From positions 1 to 32,419 of the forward strand of contig NZ_QTZO01000025.1 in NCBI RefSeq assembly GCF_004025585.1: DNA of 32,419 nucleotides, given 5' to 3'. How positions within the stretch are numbered: position 1 is the stretch's first letter; every line of letters begins with the position of its first letter. The translations under genes and the position numbers were made by a program. The DNA comes from Pseudodesulfovibrio sp. S3 (GTDB lineage Bacteria; Desulfobacterota; Desulfovibrionia; Desulfovibrionales; Desulfovibrionaceae). Below, in pieces: positions 7,331 to 16,047 of the stretch. The notes below the pieces were generated by a model that was given only the letters and a program-made list of their open reading frames with translations, had not been told where the DNA came from and did no database searches.

Positions 7331-10300
7331 TCCAACAGTCCGAGCTGCTTCTCTTTGGTGACCTTTTTGGCGGCCAGAGTGGATTTCGTCAGCAGCTTTT
7401 CGGGAATTTCCCGCAGATATCGTGATTGAGGCAGGGCCAGGGTCTTGCCGAAGAGGAGCCGTTTGGCGGCGTGACTGATGTAGAGGTTGCGCTTGGCGCG
7501 GGTCATGCCCACATACATCAGGCGGCGCTCCTCGTAGAATTTTTGTCCCCGGCCCGGAGTCAGGGTCACCTTGGCAGTGAGCAGGTCCATGCCCGCAAAT
7601 GGCAGGATTCCTTCTTCGCAGGCCGGCATGAACACGGCTTCGAATTCCAGTCCCTTGGCAGCGTGGAGCGTCATGATCTGGACTTTTTCGGCCATCCGGC
7701 GGACCAATTCCAGTTCGGTCTGGAGGGACACCCAGTTGACCAGACCCTGCCAGCCGCCGCGCCTGTCGAATTCTTTTTTCAACTCCTTGAAGTGGCGGCT
7801 TTCCCAGAAAAATTGATCGAAGGGCGGAGTCTCGTTCAAATAGGCGGCCAGCCCCACGGGGCCTTTTGCCAGGATGTGGTCGGGCACGTCGATGACGTCT
7901 TCGCCGCCGGACAGGGTCATGCCGAGGAACTGTTCGGCGGCCTTGAGGATGCTTGCCACGCGAGGTTCCTGCCAGAATCCTTCCAGTTCCGGTGTGGATA
8001 CGGGGATGCCGGCCCGCTTGAGAGCCTTTTCGATGGTCGGGATGAGTGCCTTGAAACGGACCAGTACAACGATGTCGCCGGGGGCCAGATCACCGCTTCC
8101 TTCGAAATCCGAGACGGAGTGACTAGTGGCACCGATAAGCCCTTTGATCTTGTCGCTGATCCAAGCGGCTTCTCGCAGGTCGTCCGGGGCCTCGAACAGG
8201 TGCAGGGTGGCCTTGATATCGCTTTGGGCATGGAGACGTGGGGCGTCCGGGAACAGGTTGCCTGCGCCGTCCAGGATGTTTTGGCCTGAACGGTAGTTCT
8301 CGGTCAGAGTGATTTGTTCGATGGCGGGCCAGGTCTGGGTGAGGTGGGCCTGCACGTCTTCCACTGCCCCCCGAAATCCGTAAATGGACTGCCTCGGATC
8401 GCCTATGCAGAACAACCCTTCGCCGTCCTTGCTCGCAATGCCTTTGATCACAGCCAGTTGCAGGGGAGTGAGATCCTGAACCTCGTCCACCAGCACATGG
8501 GTGTAGGGCATACGGAAGGTGGGCGCATCGCATTGTTCCAGCATGAACTCCAGCAGGTCGGTGTAGTCCACCAGATCCCAGTGGTTTTTTTGGTTGCCGT
8601 AGTTTATGTGCGCTTCGGCCAGATCCTCGGGCAGCCCTGTGAGCTGCTCTCTGGCCAGGATGTACTTGTTCCAGTAATAGTCGAGGTTCTTGCCCGCGAA
8701 TTCCGGGTTGACCTCGGCGAAGAGTTTTTTGGCGCCGACCTCGGGCATCACGATGGGGGTCTCGGAATAGGCGTGCTTCCAGTAATCGAAGCACAACGAG
8801 TGGAGGGTTCCGGCCTGGGGCATGTCAGCATCTTCGCCGCGCAGGTTCTTGAGCCGGTCTCGCATTTCCTGGGCCGCTCTTCGGGTGAAGGTCAGGGCCA
8901 GGATACGTTTGGGTTTGGCCCCGGCATCGATGAGTCTGGCGATGCGTCCCATGAGGGTCTGGGTCTTGCCCGTGCCGGGACCAGCCAGGACGAGAATCGG
9001 GCCGGGACCGGCATCGATGGCCTGCTGTTGGGCCGGGTTGTATTTCAGCGGGGTTGTATCTGGCTTGCAACGAGTCAGAGTCGGGCATGGGGCTGCGGTT
9101 TGGCCCACGTCCGGGTGCGCTTCGAGATGCGGTACGGAGATGAGGGTGGCACCGTTCTTGATCTGGGCGCGTTCCTTCTCCGAGAAGACGGTGATCACGC
9201 CGTATTCTCCGTCATATCCGGCCTTGCGGATGACCTGGCCATCGCGCATGCGGGACAAACCTTCGCCCAGGTGGCAGCAAAACTTGTTCAGGTCTTCGGC
9301 GGGCACGCGTTGGAGAATGTCCAGTTCGTTGCCGAATTTGCTGAGAAGCTGCATGTAGAGTTCATTGACCTTCTTGGAGCCTGGGCCCACGCCGACCACT
9401 TCGGACAGGATTTCCTTGAGGGGGATCATGGATACGAAATTGGGTGCGCCTGCCGGTTGTACAGGCTCTTCCCTGTCGGCCAGCTCCAGTATCCGGTTGT
9501 ATACGCCCACGGTGACCGGCTTGCCGCAGACCGGACAGATGCCGTCGCGGGCAATGGTCTCGTGGGGATCCATGGACACGCCGCATTTGCGGTGGCCGTC
9601 CATGTGGTATTTGCCTTCTTCGGGGAAGAACTCCACTGTGCCCAGGAATTTGTGGCCCAGTCCCTCGCCGCGCAGGGCGCGATAGATGCCTTCATAGGAA
9701 ATTTCGCCCCGAAACAGGTTGGCTTCGCGGCCGAGTTTTTCGCCGGAGTGGGCGTCGGAGTTAGAGATCAGCTTGATTCGGTCCAGTTCAGACCATGTCC
9801 AGTTCATCTCCGGGTCCGAAGACAATCCCGTTTCCATGGCAAAGATTTCGTCGGCATAGTCGCCGAAGCATTCTCGGATGGAGTCGAAGCCGGACTTGGA
9901 GCCGAACAGGGAGAACCAGGGTGTCCAGATATGGGCCGGGACCAGAAAGGCCTGAGGGTGGCATTCCAGAACCATGTCGATGAGATCGCGGCTGTCCAGA
10001 CCGAGAATTGGCCGTCCGTCCGAGGCCAGGTTGCCCACCTGGGACAGCTTTTCGTTGAAACGTTTCACCGCGTCCAGAGTCGGCATGTAGACCAGGTTGT
10101 GGACTTTGCGGACCTTGCCGCCGCGTTTGTAGATGGAACTTATCTCCGTCTGGAGCATGAACCGGGTACGGCCCGGAATCTCGCCGTCGAATGCGGGTAT
10201 CTCCGCCTCCAGGCCACGGGGGGCCTTCAGGGTGAACAATCCCTTGCCGTTGTCTTGAAGCTGCTCCTCGATTTCGGCCAGCCATTCGGGGTGAGTGAAA

Positions 10301-10428
10301 TCACCGGTACCGAGTACGTTGAGGCCCTTGAGACATCCCCATGCGGCCAGGGCCCTTATGGTCAGGTTCTTGCTGGTGGCGCGCGAGAAACGGGAGTGGA
10401 TGTGGAGGTCGGCAGTGAATCGTTCCAT
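7327..10428 (-). CDS. PHP domain-UvrD/Rep superfamily 1 helicase fusion
   Basis: A 1033-residue fusion. Residues 1 to about 280 are a PHP-type phosphoesterase (DLHIHSRFS at 7-15, His46, His166, and SNSDAHSGE with Asp225 and His227), as in the TIGR00375 family. About 282-301 is a Cys-based metal knuckle (C282, then CPVC at 298-301). About 343-385 looks like helix-hairpin-helix DNA-binding sequence (VVGVGPGSKKV). From 462 to the end it is a 3'-5' UvrD-like helicase: Walker A GPGTGKT at 483-489, DEVQDLTPLQ as Walker B, GDPRQSIYGFRG as motif III, MTLHAAKGLEF and YVGMTRAKRNLYI as motifs V and VI. It probably combines DNA unwinding with hydrolysis of a phosphate ester or DNA end; the partner pathway is unknown. 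The ATG lacks an SD, and a TATACT -10-like box lies 10-15 bases upstream, so the message may be nearly leaderless. It is divergent from the MarR gene. Confidence 0.92.
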   Translation of the reverse strand: MERFTADLHIHSRFSRATSKNLTIRALAAWGCLKGLNVLGTGDFTHPEWLAEIEEQLQDNGKGLFTLKAPRGLEAEIPAFDGEIPGRTRFMLQTEISSIYKRGGKVRKVHNLVYMPTLDAVKRFNEKLSQVGNLASDGRPILGLDSRDLIDMVLECHPQAFLVPAHIWTPWFSLFGSKSGFDSIRECFGDYADEIFAMETGLSSDPEMNWTWSELDRIKLISNSDAHSGEKLGREANLFRGEISYEGIYRALRGEGLGHKFLGTVEFFPEEGKYHMDGHRKCGVSMDPHETIARDGICPVCGKPVTVGVYNRILELADREEPVQPAGAPNFVSMIPLKEILSEVVGVGPGSKKVNELYMQLLSKFGNELDILQRVPAEDLNKFCCHLGEGLSRMRDGQVIRKAGYDGEYGVITVFSEKERAQIKNGATLISVPHLEAHPDVGQTAAPCPTLTRCKPDTTPLKYNPAQQQAIDAGPGPILVLAGPGTGKTQTLMGRIARLIDAGAKPKRILALTFTRRAAQEMRDRLKNLRGEDADMPQAGTLHSLCFDYWKHAYSETPIVMPEVGAKKLFAEVNPEFAGKNLDYYWNKYILAREQLTGLPEDLAEAHINYGNQKNHWDLVDYTDLLEFMLEQCDAPTFRMPYTHVLVDEVQDLTPLQLAVIKGIASKDGEGLFCIGDPRQSIYGFRGAVEDVQAHLTQTWPAIEQITLTENYRSGQNILDGAGNLFPDAPRLHAQSDIKATLHLFEAPDDLREAAWISDKIKGLIGATSHSVSDFEGSGDLAPGDIVVLVRFKALIPTIEKALKRAGIPVSTPELEGFWQEPRVASILKAAEQFLGMTLSGGEDVIDVPDHILAKGPVGLAAYLNETPPFDQFFWESRHFKELKKEFDRRGGWQGLVNWVSLQTELELVRRMAEKVQIMTLHAAKGLEFEAVFMPACEEGILPFAGMDLLTAKVTLTPGRGQKFYEERRLMYVGMTRAKRNLYISHAAKRLLFGKTLALPQSRYLREIPEKLLTKSTLAAKKVTKEKQLGLLD

Positions 10429-10487
10429 GAAGGGAACAGTATAGCCATACTCCCTTTATTGCAACCCGTGGACAGGACCAAAATGGG

Positions 10488-10516
10488 TTGACGATCAGGT
10501 TTGTTGCAGATACAAC
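10488..10516 (+). promoter_or_regulatory. Predicted sigma70-type promoter with overlapping dyad, likely MarR autoregulatory site
   Basis: TTGACG (10488-10493) and TACAAC (10511-10516) are separated by exactly 17 bases. GTTG (10503-10506) and CAAC (10513-10516) form a dyad with a 6-base spacer across the -10 box, the usual position for a MarR-type operator. Transcription would begin at about 10523, directly on the ATG at 10524. No SD precedes that ATG, so a leaderless transcript is the simplest reading. The -10 matches consensus at only four of six positions. Confidence 0.45.
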
Positions 10517-10523
10517 TTTATCC

Positions 10524-10997
10524 ATGCTGCTTGAACGATTGAACCCCAAAGAGTCCATGGGATTCCTGGCCTGGAAAGTCTCCAGGATTCTGACCAACGA
10601 TCTGGCCGCCCAATTTTCGCAGGCCGGTGTGAAGATAACCGTGGAGCAGTGGCGGGCGCTGCTGCCCACCTATTCTTTGGACGGGTTGACCCAGGGGCGG
10701 CTGTGCGAGATGTTGCTGCAGGAGAAGACCGGAGTCAGTCGTCTCGTTACCGCCTTGGAAAAACAGGGCTTGGTCCGGCGGAATGCCAGCAAAGAGGATC
10801 GGCGGGTAAAATTTATTTACATTACCGAGGCGGGCCGGGAGCTTGTGGATTTCACCCTGAGCATAGTCATAAGCAGTCGCGATCGGCTGGTGGCGCATGT
10901 GAACCCCGAAGAACTGGCCATCTGCAAACGGGTGCTTTGGAAGATCGTCCAACCTTACCTTGATGCGGCGTGCGTATCTCAGGAAGAACCCTGCTGA
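10524..10997 (+). CDS. MarR family transcriptional regulator
   Basis: A 157-residue winged-helix regulator. The dimerisation helices flank a core with GVKITVEQWRALLPTY (about 34-49), the recognition-helix region KTGVSRLVTALEKQGLVRR (about 68-86) and the wing KEDRRVKFIYITEAGREL. Proteins of this family usually repress a neighbouring transporter or stress gene and are released by small aromatic or oxidising ligands. The RND adaptor and pump genes follow on the same strand after 276 bp, so they are the likely targets in addition to itself. I chose the ATG at 10524 over a TTG at 10488, because the TTG forms part of a well-spaced -35 box and the family core starts at the later codon. The C-terminus holds two Cys (CVSQEEPC) that might sense redox state; this is speculation. 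Confidence 0.9.
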   Translation: MLLERLNPKESMGFLAWKVSRILTNDLAAQFSQAGVKITVEQWRALLPTYSLDGLTQGRLCEMLLQEKTGVSRLVTALEKQGLVRRNASKEDRRVKFIYITEAGRELVDFTLSIVISSRDRLVAHVNPEELAICKRVLWKIVQPYLDAACVSQEEPC

Positions 10998-11273
10998 AAC
11001 CCAAGGCTGCAATCCGGGAATAGCTGAAAGGGCCTCATCTGTTCACTGTGTCCTTCCTGGGTTTGGGCGGCGTGTCCCTGGCCTCGGCCCTTGGAGAACG
11101 GTCGATGGGCCTGTGCCCGGGGAGTTGGGCATGGATGTTCTGCAGAAAGCGGGCTATATGTATCATCAGAATATGAATTTCATACGGGGTGCCGGGCCGG
11201 TGCCCCTCTTGGTGGTTACGGTGTGTATGTCCGTATTCAAGCCGTGGAAAAATATAATGAAGAAGAGCAAGTG
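10998..11273 (+). other. Non-coding leader between marR and the RND genes with two short palindromes
   Basis: No open frame here looks like a gene. A frame through 11042-11170 encodes a Trp/Cys-rich peptide but has no good start, and the frame leading into the adaptor gene lacks family similarity before 11274. Two perfect palindromes stand close together: TTCTGCAGAA (11138-11147) and TATGAATTTCATA (11172-11184). Either could be an operator for the upstream MarR protein. TATAAT at 11253-11258 could be a -10 box for the pump operon, but no good -35 is seen 16-18 bases before it. Confidence 0.35.
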
Positions 11274-12341
11274 ATGAAAAGAGTGTTTCAGGTTCTCGTG
11301 GTGATTTGTTCGGCGGTGGTCCTGGCCGTGCCCGCCTTTGCCCAGAAGCCGGGAGAGCGGCCTCCGTCTCCCGTGGTCACCGGCAAGGTGACCAGCGGCG
11401 ACATGGCCCCGCAGACCGAGTTCATCGGCACGGTCTATTTCACTGAAATATCCAATGTGGCCGCAGAGGTGGAAGGCAAGCTCGTCTCACTGAACGTGGA
11501 GGACGGCCAGCGGGTCAGGAAGGGCGACCCCCTGGTGGTGCTTTCTTCGGATATCCTGGACCGGTCCATTGCCAACGCCCGTGCCCTCATGGACCAGGCC
11601 CAGGCCGATTTCGAACTGGCCAAGCGTGACAACGAGCGGACCACCAAATTGTATAACAGCCGCACCGTGGCCGAGGGTGAGTATGACTCCAAAAGGCTGG
11701 CGGCCCTGTCTTCCGAAAAGAAGATGATCGCGGCCCGTGCCATCCTCAACCGGTTGCAGATTGAACGTGAGAAGAAGACCATCCGTTCACCCTACGACGG
11801 CGTTGTCCTTGAACGAAAGGCCTTCCGCGGAGAATGGGTTTCCACCGGGTCTGTAGTGGCCGTGGTCGCCCGCGACGACGAGTTCGACGTGGTGGTCAAC
11901 GCCCCGCGTGAGGCCTTCGGCGTGGTCAAGCCCGGCCTGGAAGTGGTGATCAACGTCGCCGGTAGGGAAATACCCGGCAAGGTTTTCGCGGCCATCCCCA
12001 AGGGTGACGTGGCCACCCGAACCTTCCCGGTCAAGATCCGGGTCGCCAACGACGGTTTTCTGGCTGAAGGCATGGAAGCCCGTGTGGTTCTGCCCGAAGG
12101 GTTGGGCGGCACGACCCTGATCGTTCCCAGAGATGCCATAATCTCATCTCGGGGTCAGATGGTGGTCTGGGCCGTCATCGACGGCAAGGCCGTGCCTATG
12201 TCGATATATGTCGTGGGCTACCGGGGTATGGAGGCCGGAGTGAAATCCAAGGAACTCCGGGAAGGCATGGACGTGGTGGTCAAAGGCAATGAGCGGCTCC
12301 AGCCACAGCAGCCTGTGGCCGCACAACCCATGCAGCCGTAG
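11274..12341 (+). CDS. RND efflux system periplasmic adaptor subunit (membrane fusion protein)
   Basis: A 355-residue HlyD/AcrA-type adaptor linking an inner-membrane RND pump to an outer-membrane channel. Residues 1 to about 24 form a signal peptide (Lys-Arg, hydrophobic core, cleavage after VPAFA). The barrel-sandwich (biotinyl-like) halves are seen at LVSLNVEDGQRVRKGDPLVVL (written in part: EDGQRVRKGDPLVVL) and IRSPYDGVVLERKAFRGEWV. They flank an alpha-hairpin rich in Ala, Glu and Lys (about 95-160). A beta-barrel and membrane-proximal domain follow, with EGMEARVVLPEG near residue 265. The C-terminus is Pro/Gln-rich. The start is the ATG at 11274 because it opens the signal peptide; upstream in-frame codons give unrelated sequence. 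The pump gene starts 9 bp after its stop. No TolC-like gene is in the window, so the outer-membrane partner must be elsewhere. Confidence 0.92.
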   Translation: MKRVFQVLVVICSAVVLAVPAFAQKPGERPPSPVVTGKVTSGDMAPQTEFIGTVYFTEISNVAAEVEGKLVSLNVEDGQRVRKGDPLVVLSSDILDRSIANARALMDQAQADFELAKRDNERTTKLYNSRTVAEGEYDSKRLAALSSEKKMIAARAILNRLQIEREKKTIRSPYDGVVLERKAFRGEWVSTGSVVAVVARDDEFDVVVNAPREAFGVVKPGLEVVINVAGREIPGKVFAAIPKGDVATRTFPVKIRVANDGFLAEGMEARVVLPEGLGGTTLIVPRDAIISSRGQMVVWAVIDGKAVPMSIYVVGYRGMEAGVKSKELREGMDVVVKGNERLQPQQPVAAQPMQP

Positions 12342-12350
12342 GGAGGGACC

Positions 12351-15300
12351 ATGGATATCATAGGAACCGCCATACGAAAACCCGTGGCCGTGCTCGTGGG
12401 GGTCATCTTGGTTTCCCTGTTCGGCATGGTGGCCCTGCTCAGCCTGCCGTACCAGCTTTCGCCGAATGTGACCGAGCCGGTCATCTCCGTCACCACCACC
12501 TGGACCGGAGCGACTCCCTACGAGATGGAGCGTGACGTTGTCGAGGAGCAGGAGAAAGTGCTCAAGGGCATTCCCGGATTGATCCAGATGGAGAGCTCCA
12601 ACTACGACAGCCGGTCCGAGTTGACCTTGAAGTTCGAGATCGGCACAGAGATTGACAAGGCACTTCTGCGCGTCTCCAACAAGCTTGACGAGGTTCCGGA
12701 GTATCCGGACGATGTCGATCGGCCCATTATTTCGGCCACCGGTGCATCCACCTCCCCGGTCATCTGGTTGATCCTTGAGCCTCTGCCGGACAATCATCAG
12801 GACATCTCCACCTATCTGACCTTTTTTGAAAACGAGGTCCGGCAGTACATCGAGCGCGTGAACGGTGTGGCGGATCTGTTCGTGGGCGGCGGCCGGGAAG
12901 ACGAAATGCACATCATCGTCGATCCCGTCAAGCTGGCCTCCTACAACCTGACGGTTACAGAACTCATCAGCGTGTTGAAGAGCGAGAATATCTCCCTGTC
13001 CGCAGGCACTCTCGGCGTGGGACGCCGGGACTACCGCATTCGAACTCCTGCCGAATTCAAGTCGCCAGAAGACATCAAGTCCGTCGTCATTTCCTCGTCG
13101 GGGCAATTTCGTGTTTCCCTGGGCGATGTGGCCACGGTTTCCCGGGGCAACGAGAAGCCCACAGTGGCCATGCAGTACAATGGCGAAAAGGGCATGGTCG
13201 TGGGCATCAAGCCGGAGCCTGGAACCAACGTCCTGGCCATGACCGACGATGTACATGCCGTGGTGGAGCAGCTCAACGCCGGTCCCCTGGCTGAGAAAGG
13301 CATCCATTTCAATTGGGTGTATGATCAGCGGCCCTACATCAACGGCGCCATTGACCTGGTGAAGAACAACATCATCATCGGTTCCATCCTGGCTATCGTG
13401 GTCCTGTTCGTCTTTCTCCAATCCTTCAGTTCCACCATCATCGTGGCAGTCAGCATCCCGGTGTCCATCATCGGTGCCTTCATCATGTTCGCGGCAGCAG
13501 GGCGTTCGCTCAACATCGTGTCCATGGCGGGCATCTCCTTTGCCGTGGGCATGCTCGTGGACAACGCCATCGTGGTGCTCGAAAACGTGGACCGGCATCG
13601 CCGCATGGGCAAGTCCGCGTTCAATGCCGCCTACGACGGGACCAGCGAGGTCTGGGGAGCGGTGCTCGCTTCCACACTGACCACCGTGGCCGTGTTCCTG
13701 CCTGTGGTCTTCATGGAGCAGGAAGCCGGACAGTTGTTCAAGGACATCGCCATTGCCGTGACTTGCGCCATTGCCCTGTCTCTGTTCGTGTCCGTGCTGG
13801 TCATCCCCATGCTCGCCAACCAGTTTTACAGAATTGCCGAGCGCAAAAAGGAAAAGCCGGAGACTGCCGATGGTCCGAGAAAGCCTGCAGGACTGTCCAT
13901 TGCCAAGGCCGCGCTCAAGCCTCTGACCGCCTTTGGCGGCAAGTTGTCCGACGGCATAACCGCTCTCCTGCGGCTGGCCATCGACAACTGGAAAAACCGG
14001 CTGGTTACGATTTTCGGCATGACCCTGGCGTCTGTCCTTCTGGTTGTGTCCCTGTTCCCGAAGATGGAATACCTGCCCCAGGGCAATCGCAACCTGATAA
14101 TCAACATCCTCATCCCCCCGCCGGGCCTGTCCTTCGAAGAGCGTGACGACATAGGCCGGAATGTCTTTGATCAGGTGAAGCCTCACTTCAGGAAGGAAGT
14201 GGACGGTATGCCCGGCATCGAGAACCTTTTCTTTGTTTCCGCGCCGACCATCAACCTGTTCGGAGCCATCTCCACCCAGGAACAGAACTCCCGCGCGTTG
14301 ATTCCGCTGTTTACGCGTGTTCTCAACTCCATCCCCGGCATGTTCGGCGTGTCGTTGCAGGCGTCCATCTTTGAGCAGGGACTGGGTGAGGGGCGTGTCA
14401 TCAACGTGGACTTTTCCGGCGACAATCTGGAAAAGTTGGTGGCGGTGGCCGGAACCATGTTCGGCATGACCATGCAGTCCATTCAAGGCGCCCAGATTCG
14501 TCCCGTTCCGTCACTGGAACTGCTCTATCCCGAGGTGCGCTTCCATCCTTATCGCGATCGTGTCAAGGCCGTGGGGCTGACCTCCCTGGACCTCGGTACC
14601 GCCTTGGACGTCATGCTTGACGGACGGAATATCGGAGACTTCAAGGAAGAGGGAAAGAAGAAGATCGACCTTGTTCTCAAGGCGTCCAACGAGGATGTGT
14701 CCACGCCCGAGGAACTCTATTCCCAGTTGGTGGCGACACCCAAGGGTTGGGCCGTGCCCCTCTCCTCGCTGGCCGGTATCGAAAACACCTATGGTGTGAA
14801 TGAGATTCGCCATTTGGAGCGTAAACGTACCATCACCCTGCAGGTGACGCCTCCGACGGACATGCCGTTGCAGAGCGCCATGGAAATCATCGAGCAGCAG
14901 CTTATCCCGGCCGTGCAACAGACCGGCCTGATGGAAGACGTGTCCGTGCGGCTTTCCGGCGCTGCCGACAAGCTGACCGTGACCCGTGACGCCTTGAAGT
15001 GGAACTTCATCCTGGCGCTCATCATCACGTACCTGCTCATGGCCGCGTTGTTTGAAAACTTCATTTATCCGCTGATCATCCTGTTTACCGTTCCCCTGGC
15101 GGGTGCGGGCGGATTTCTCGGGCTGTGGCTGGAGAACCTGTTCATAGCCCAGCAGCCGCTGGACATTCTGACCATGCTCGGATTCGTCATTCTTATCGGC
15201 GTGGTCGTGAACAACGCCATCCTCATCGTGCACCAGTCTCTGGGCAATGTCCGTGAGCATGGCATGGAGCACAAGGAAGCGATCATCGAGGCCACCAGGA

Positions 15301-15521
15301 CACGGTTGCGCCCCATTTACATGTCCGCTGCCACGTCGGTTTTCGGCATGTTGCCCCTGGCCGTGGCTCCGGGTCCCGGTTCGGAGCTGTATCGCGGCTT
15401 GGGTGCCGTGGTACTCGGCGGTCTGGCCCTGTCCACGGTTTTCACCGTGTTCGTCATTCCGGCCCTGCTCATGTTCGTCATCGGCATGGAAAAGAAGGGC
15501 GGAAGCAAGGGCGAGGCATAG
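12351..15521 (+). CDS. RND family efflux pump permease (HAE1-type)
   Basis: A 1056-residue proton-driven inner-membrane exporter of the AcrB/HAE1 superfamily, at full family length. It has the duplicated layout: TM1 at about 10-30, a large periplasmic loop, TM2-TM6 between about 335 and 495, a central loop, TM7 near 555-575, a second periplasmic loop, and TM8-TM12 from about 885 to 1045. In TM4, GMLVDNAIVVLENVD carries Asp404 for proton relay, with Asn405 where AcrB has a second Asp. The matching TM10 segment GVVVNNAILIVHQ has two Asn. The gene starts with a strong SD (GGAGGGACC then ATG), 9 bp after the adaptor. Substrate is unknown; regulation by the upstream MarR protein is likely. A strong hairpin terminator follows at 15549-15582. 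A long antisense frame in the same region is a codon-bias shadow. Confidence 0.95.
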   Translation: MDIIGTAIRKPVAVLVGVILVSLFGMVALLSLPYQLSPNVTEPVISVTTTWTGATPYEMERDVVEEQEKVLKGIPGLIQMESSNYDSRSELTLKFEIGTEIDKALLRVSNKLDEVPEYPDDVDRPIISATGASTSPVIWLILEPLPDNHQDISTYLTFFENEVRQYIERVNGVADLFVGGGREDEMHIIVDPVKLASYNLTVTELISVLKSENISLSAGTLGVGRRDYRIRTPAEFKSPEDIKSVVISSSGQFRVSLGDVATVSRGNEKPTVAMQYNGEKGMVVGIKPEPGTNVLAMTDDVHAVVEQLNAGPLAEKGIHFNWVYDQRPYINGAIDLVKNNIIIGSILAIVVLFVFLQSFSSTIIVAVSIPVSIIGAFIMFAAAGRSLNIVSMAGISFAVGMLVDNAIVVLENVDRHRRMGKSAFNAAYDGTSEVWGAVLASTLTTVAVFLPVVFMEQEAGQLFKDIAIAVTCAIALSLFVSVLVIPMLANQFYRIAERKKEKPETADGPRKPAGLSIAKAALKPLTAFGGKLSDGITALLRLAIDNWKNRLVTIFGMTLASVLLVVSLFPKMEYLPQGNRNLIINILIPPPGLSFEERDDIGRNVFDQVKPHFRKEVDGMPGIENLFFVSAPTINLFGAISTQEQNSRALIPLFTRVLNSIPGMFGVSLQASIFEQGLGEGRVINVDFSGDNLEKLVAVAGTMFGMTMQSIQGAQIRPVPSLELLYPEVRFHPYRDRVKAVGLTSLDLGTALDVMLDGRNIGDFKEEGKKKIDLVLKASNEDVSTPEELYSQLVATPKGWAVPLSSLAGIENTYGVNEIRHLERKRTITLQVTPPTDMPLQSAMEIIEQQLIPAVQQTGLMEDVSVRLSGAADKLTVTRDALKWNFILALIITYLLMAALFENFIYPLIILFTVPLAGAGGFLGLWLENLFIAQQPLDILTMLGFVILIGVVVNNAILIVHQSLGNVREHGMEHKEAIIEATRTRLRPIYMSAATSVFGMLPLAVAPGPGSELYRGLGAVVLGGLALSTVFTVFVIPALLMFVIGMEKKGGSKGEA

Positions 15522-15548
15522 CCTTTCTTTCGGCATCAATCCAAATGA

Positions 15549-15582
15549 AAACGGCCCGCCATGGTATCATGGCGGGCCGTTT
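15549..15582. terminator. Bidirectional rho-independent terminator
   Basis: AAACGGCCCGCCATG (15549-15563) and CATGGCGGGCCGTTT (15568-15582) are perfect 15-bp complements around a 4-base loop. The A-run and T-run at the two ends serve both strands. It sits between the end of the RND pump gene and the end of the convergent ComFB gene. Confidence 0.9.
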
Positions 15583-15596
15583 GGTTTGCAGTGGGC

Positions 15597-15893
15597 TTAG
15601 ATATCCGAGCGTGTGGGATTGTCGAGGACCCGTTCGACCGCAACGCGGATTTCCTTGTTGATCTCGTAATCCGAAATCCTGTTGGAGAGCACGATGGAAC
15701 CGGCCTGGGCATATCCGGCCGGGATGAGGTTGAGGGTCAGGGCGTATATGTCCTGAATATCCAGGTCTTCAAAAATATAATCTGCGTAATATTCTTCCAG
15801 TATGTTCGGTATCAGTTTCGCCACACGAGATTCGTTGCGGTTGGTTATCTTTGAAACATCCACTCCATTGATCTCAAAAGTCTTTTTTGCCAT
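15597..15893 (-). CDS. ComFB-family late competence domain protein
   Basis: A 98-residue soluble protein made of the small ComFB domain. Typical elements are NRNESRVAKLIPNILEEYY (about 18-36), the acidic DFE-type stretch EDLDIQDIYALTLNLIPAGY (about 42-61) and YEINKEIRVAVERVLDNP near the end. The Pro-Ala-x-Tyr turn after the second helix is characteristic. In Bacillus the comFB product belongs to the competence operon, but its biochemical role is not established, and lone ComFB proteins are common in deltaproteobacteria and spirochaetes, often near signalling genes. The ATG at 15893 has AGGGGA about eight bases upstream. It is a single-gene unit facing the RND pump and sharing its terminator. 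Confidence 0.8.
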   Translation of the reverse strand: MAKKTFEINGVDVSKITNRNESRVAKLIPNILEEYYADYIFEDLDIQDIYALTLNLIPAGYAQAGSIVLSNRISDYEINKEIRVAVERVLDNPTRSDI

Positions 15894-16047
15894 TCAAGGT
15901 CCCCTTGACTGTGCGCGATTACAGATATTGACAGTTTTACCATAACCCCATTCGGCAGGGCTTGGCAATCCACTGGTATGATTCATGCTTCGAAAAACGT
16001 GTGAACGTATGTGATGATCCGGCCCGGTGCCGGGGGTGGAGGCCTCT

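Noticed and set aside
8314..10491. 725-codon plus-strand frame opposite the PHP-UvrD gene
   Set aside because: Antisense to clear PHP and helicase motifs, with no recognisable domain of its own.
10960..11274. 104-codon frame between marR and the adaptor gene
   Set aside because: Overlaps the marR end, has no SD and no family-like sequence; the region fits a regulatory leader better.
12144..14486. 780-codon minus-strand frame opposite the RND pump
   Set aside because: His/Gly/Asp-rich antisense shadow of a textbook RND permease.
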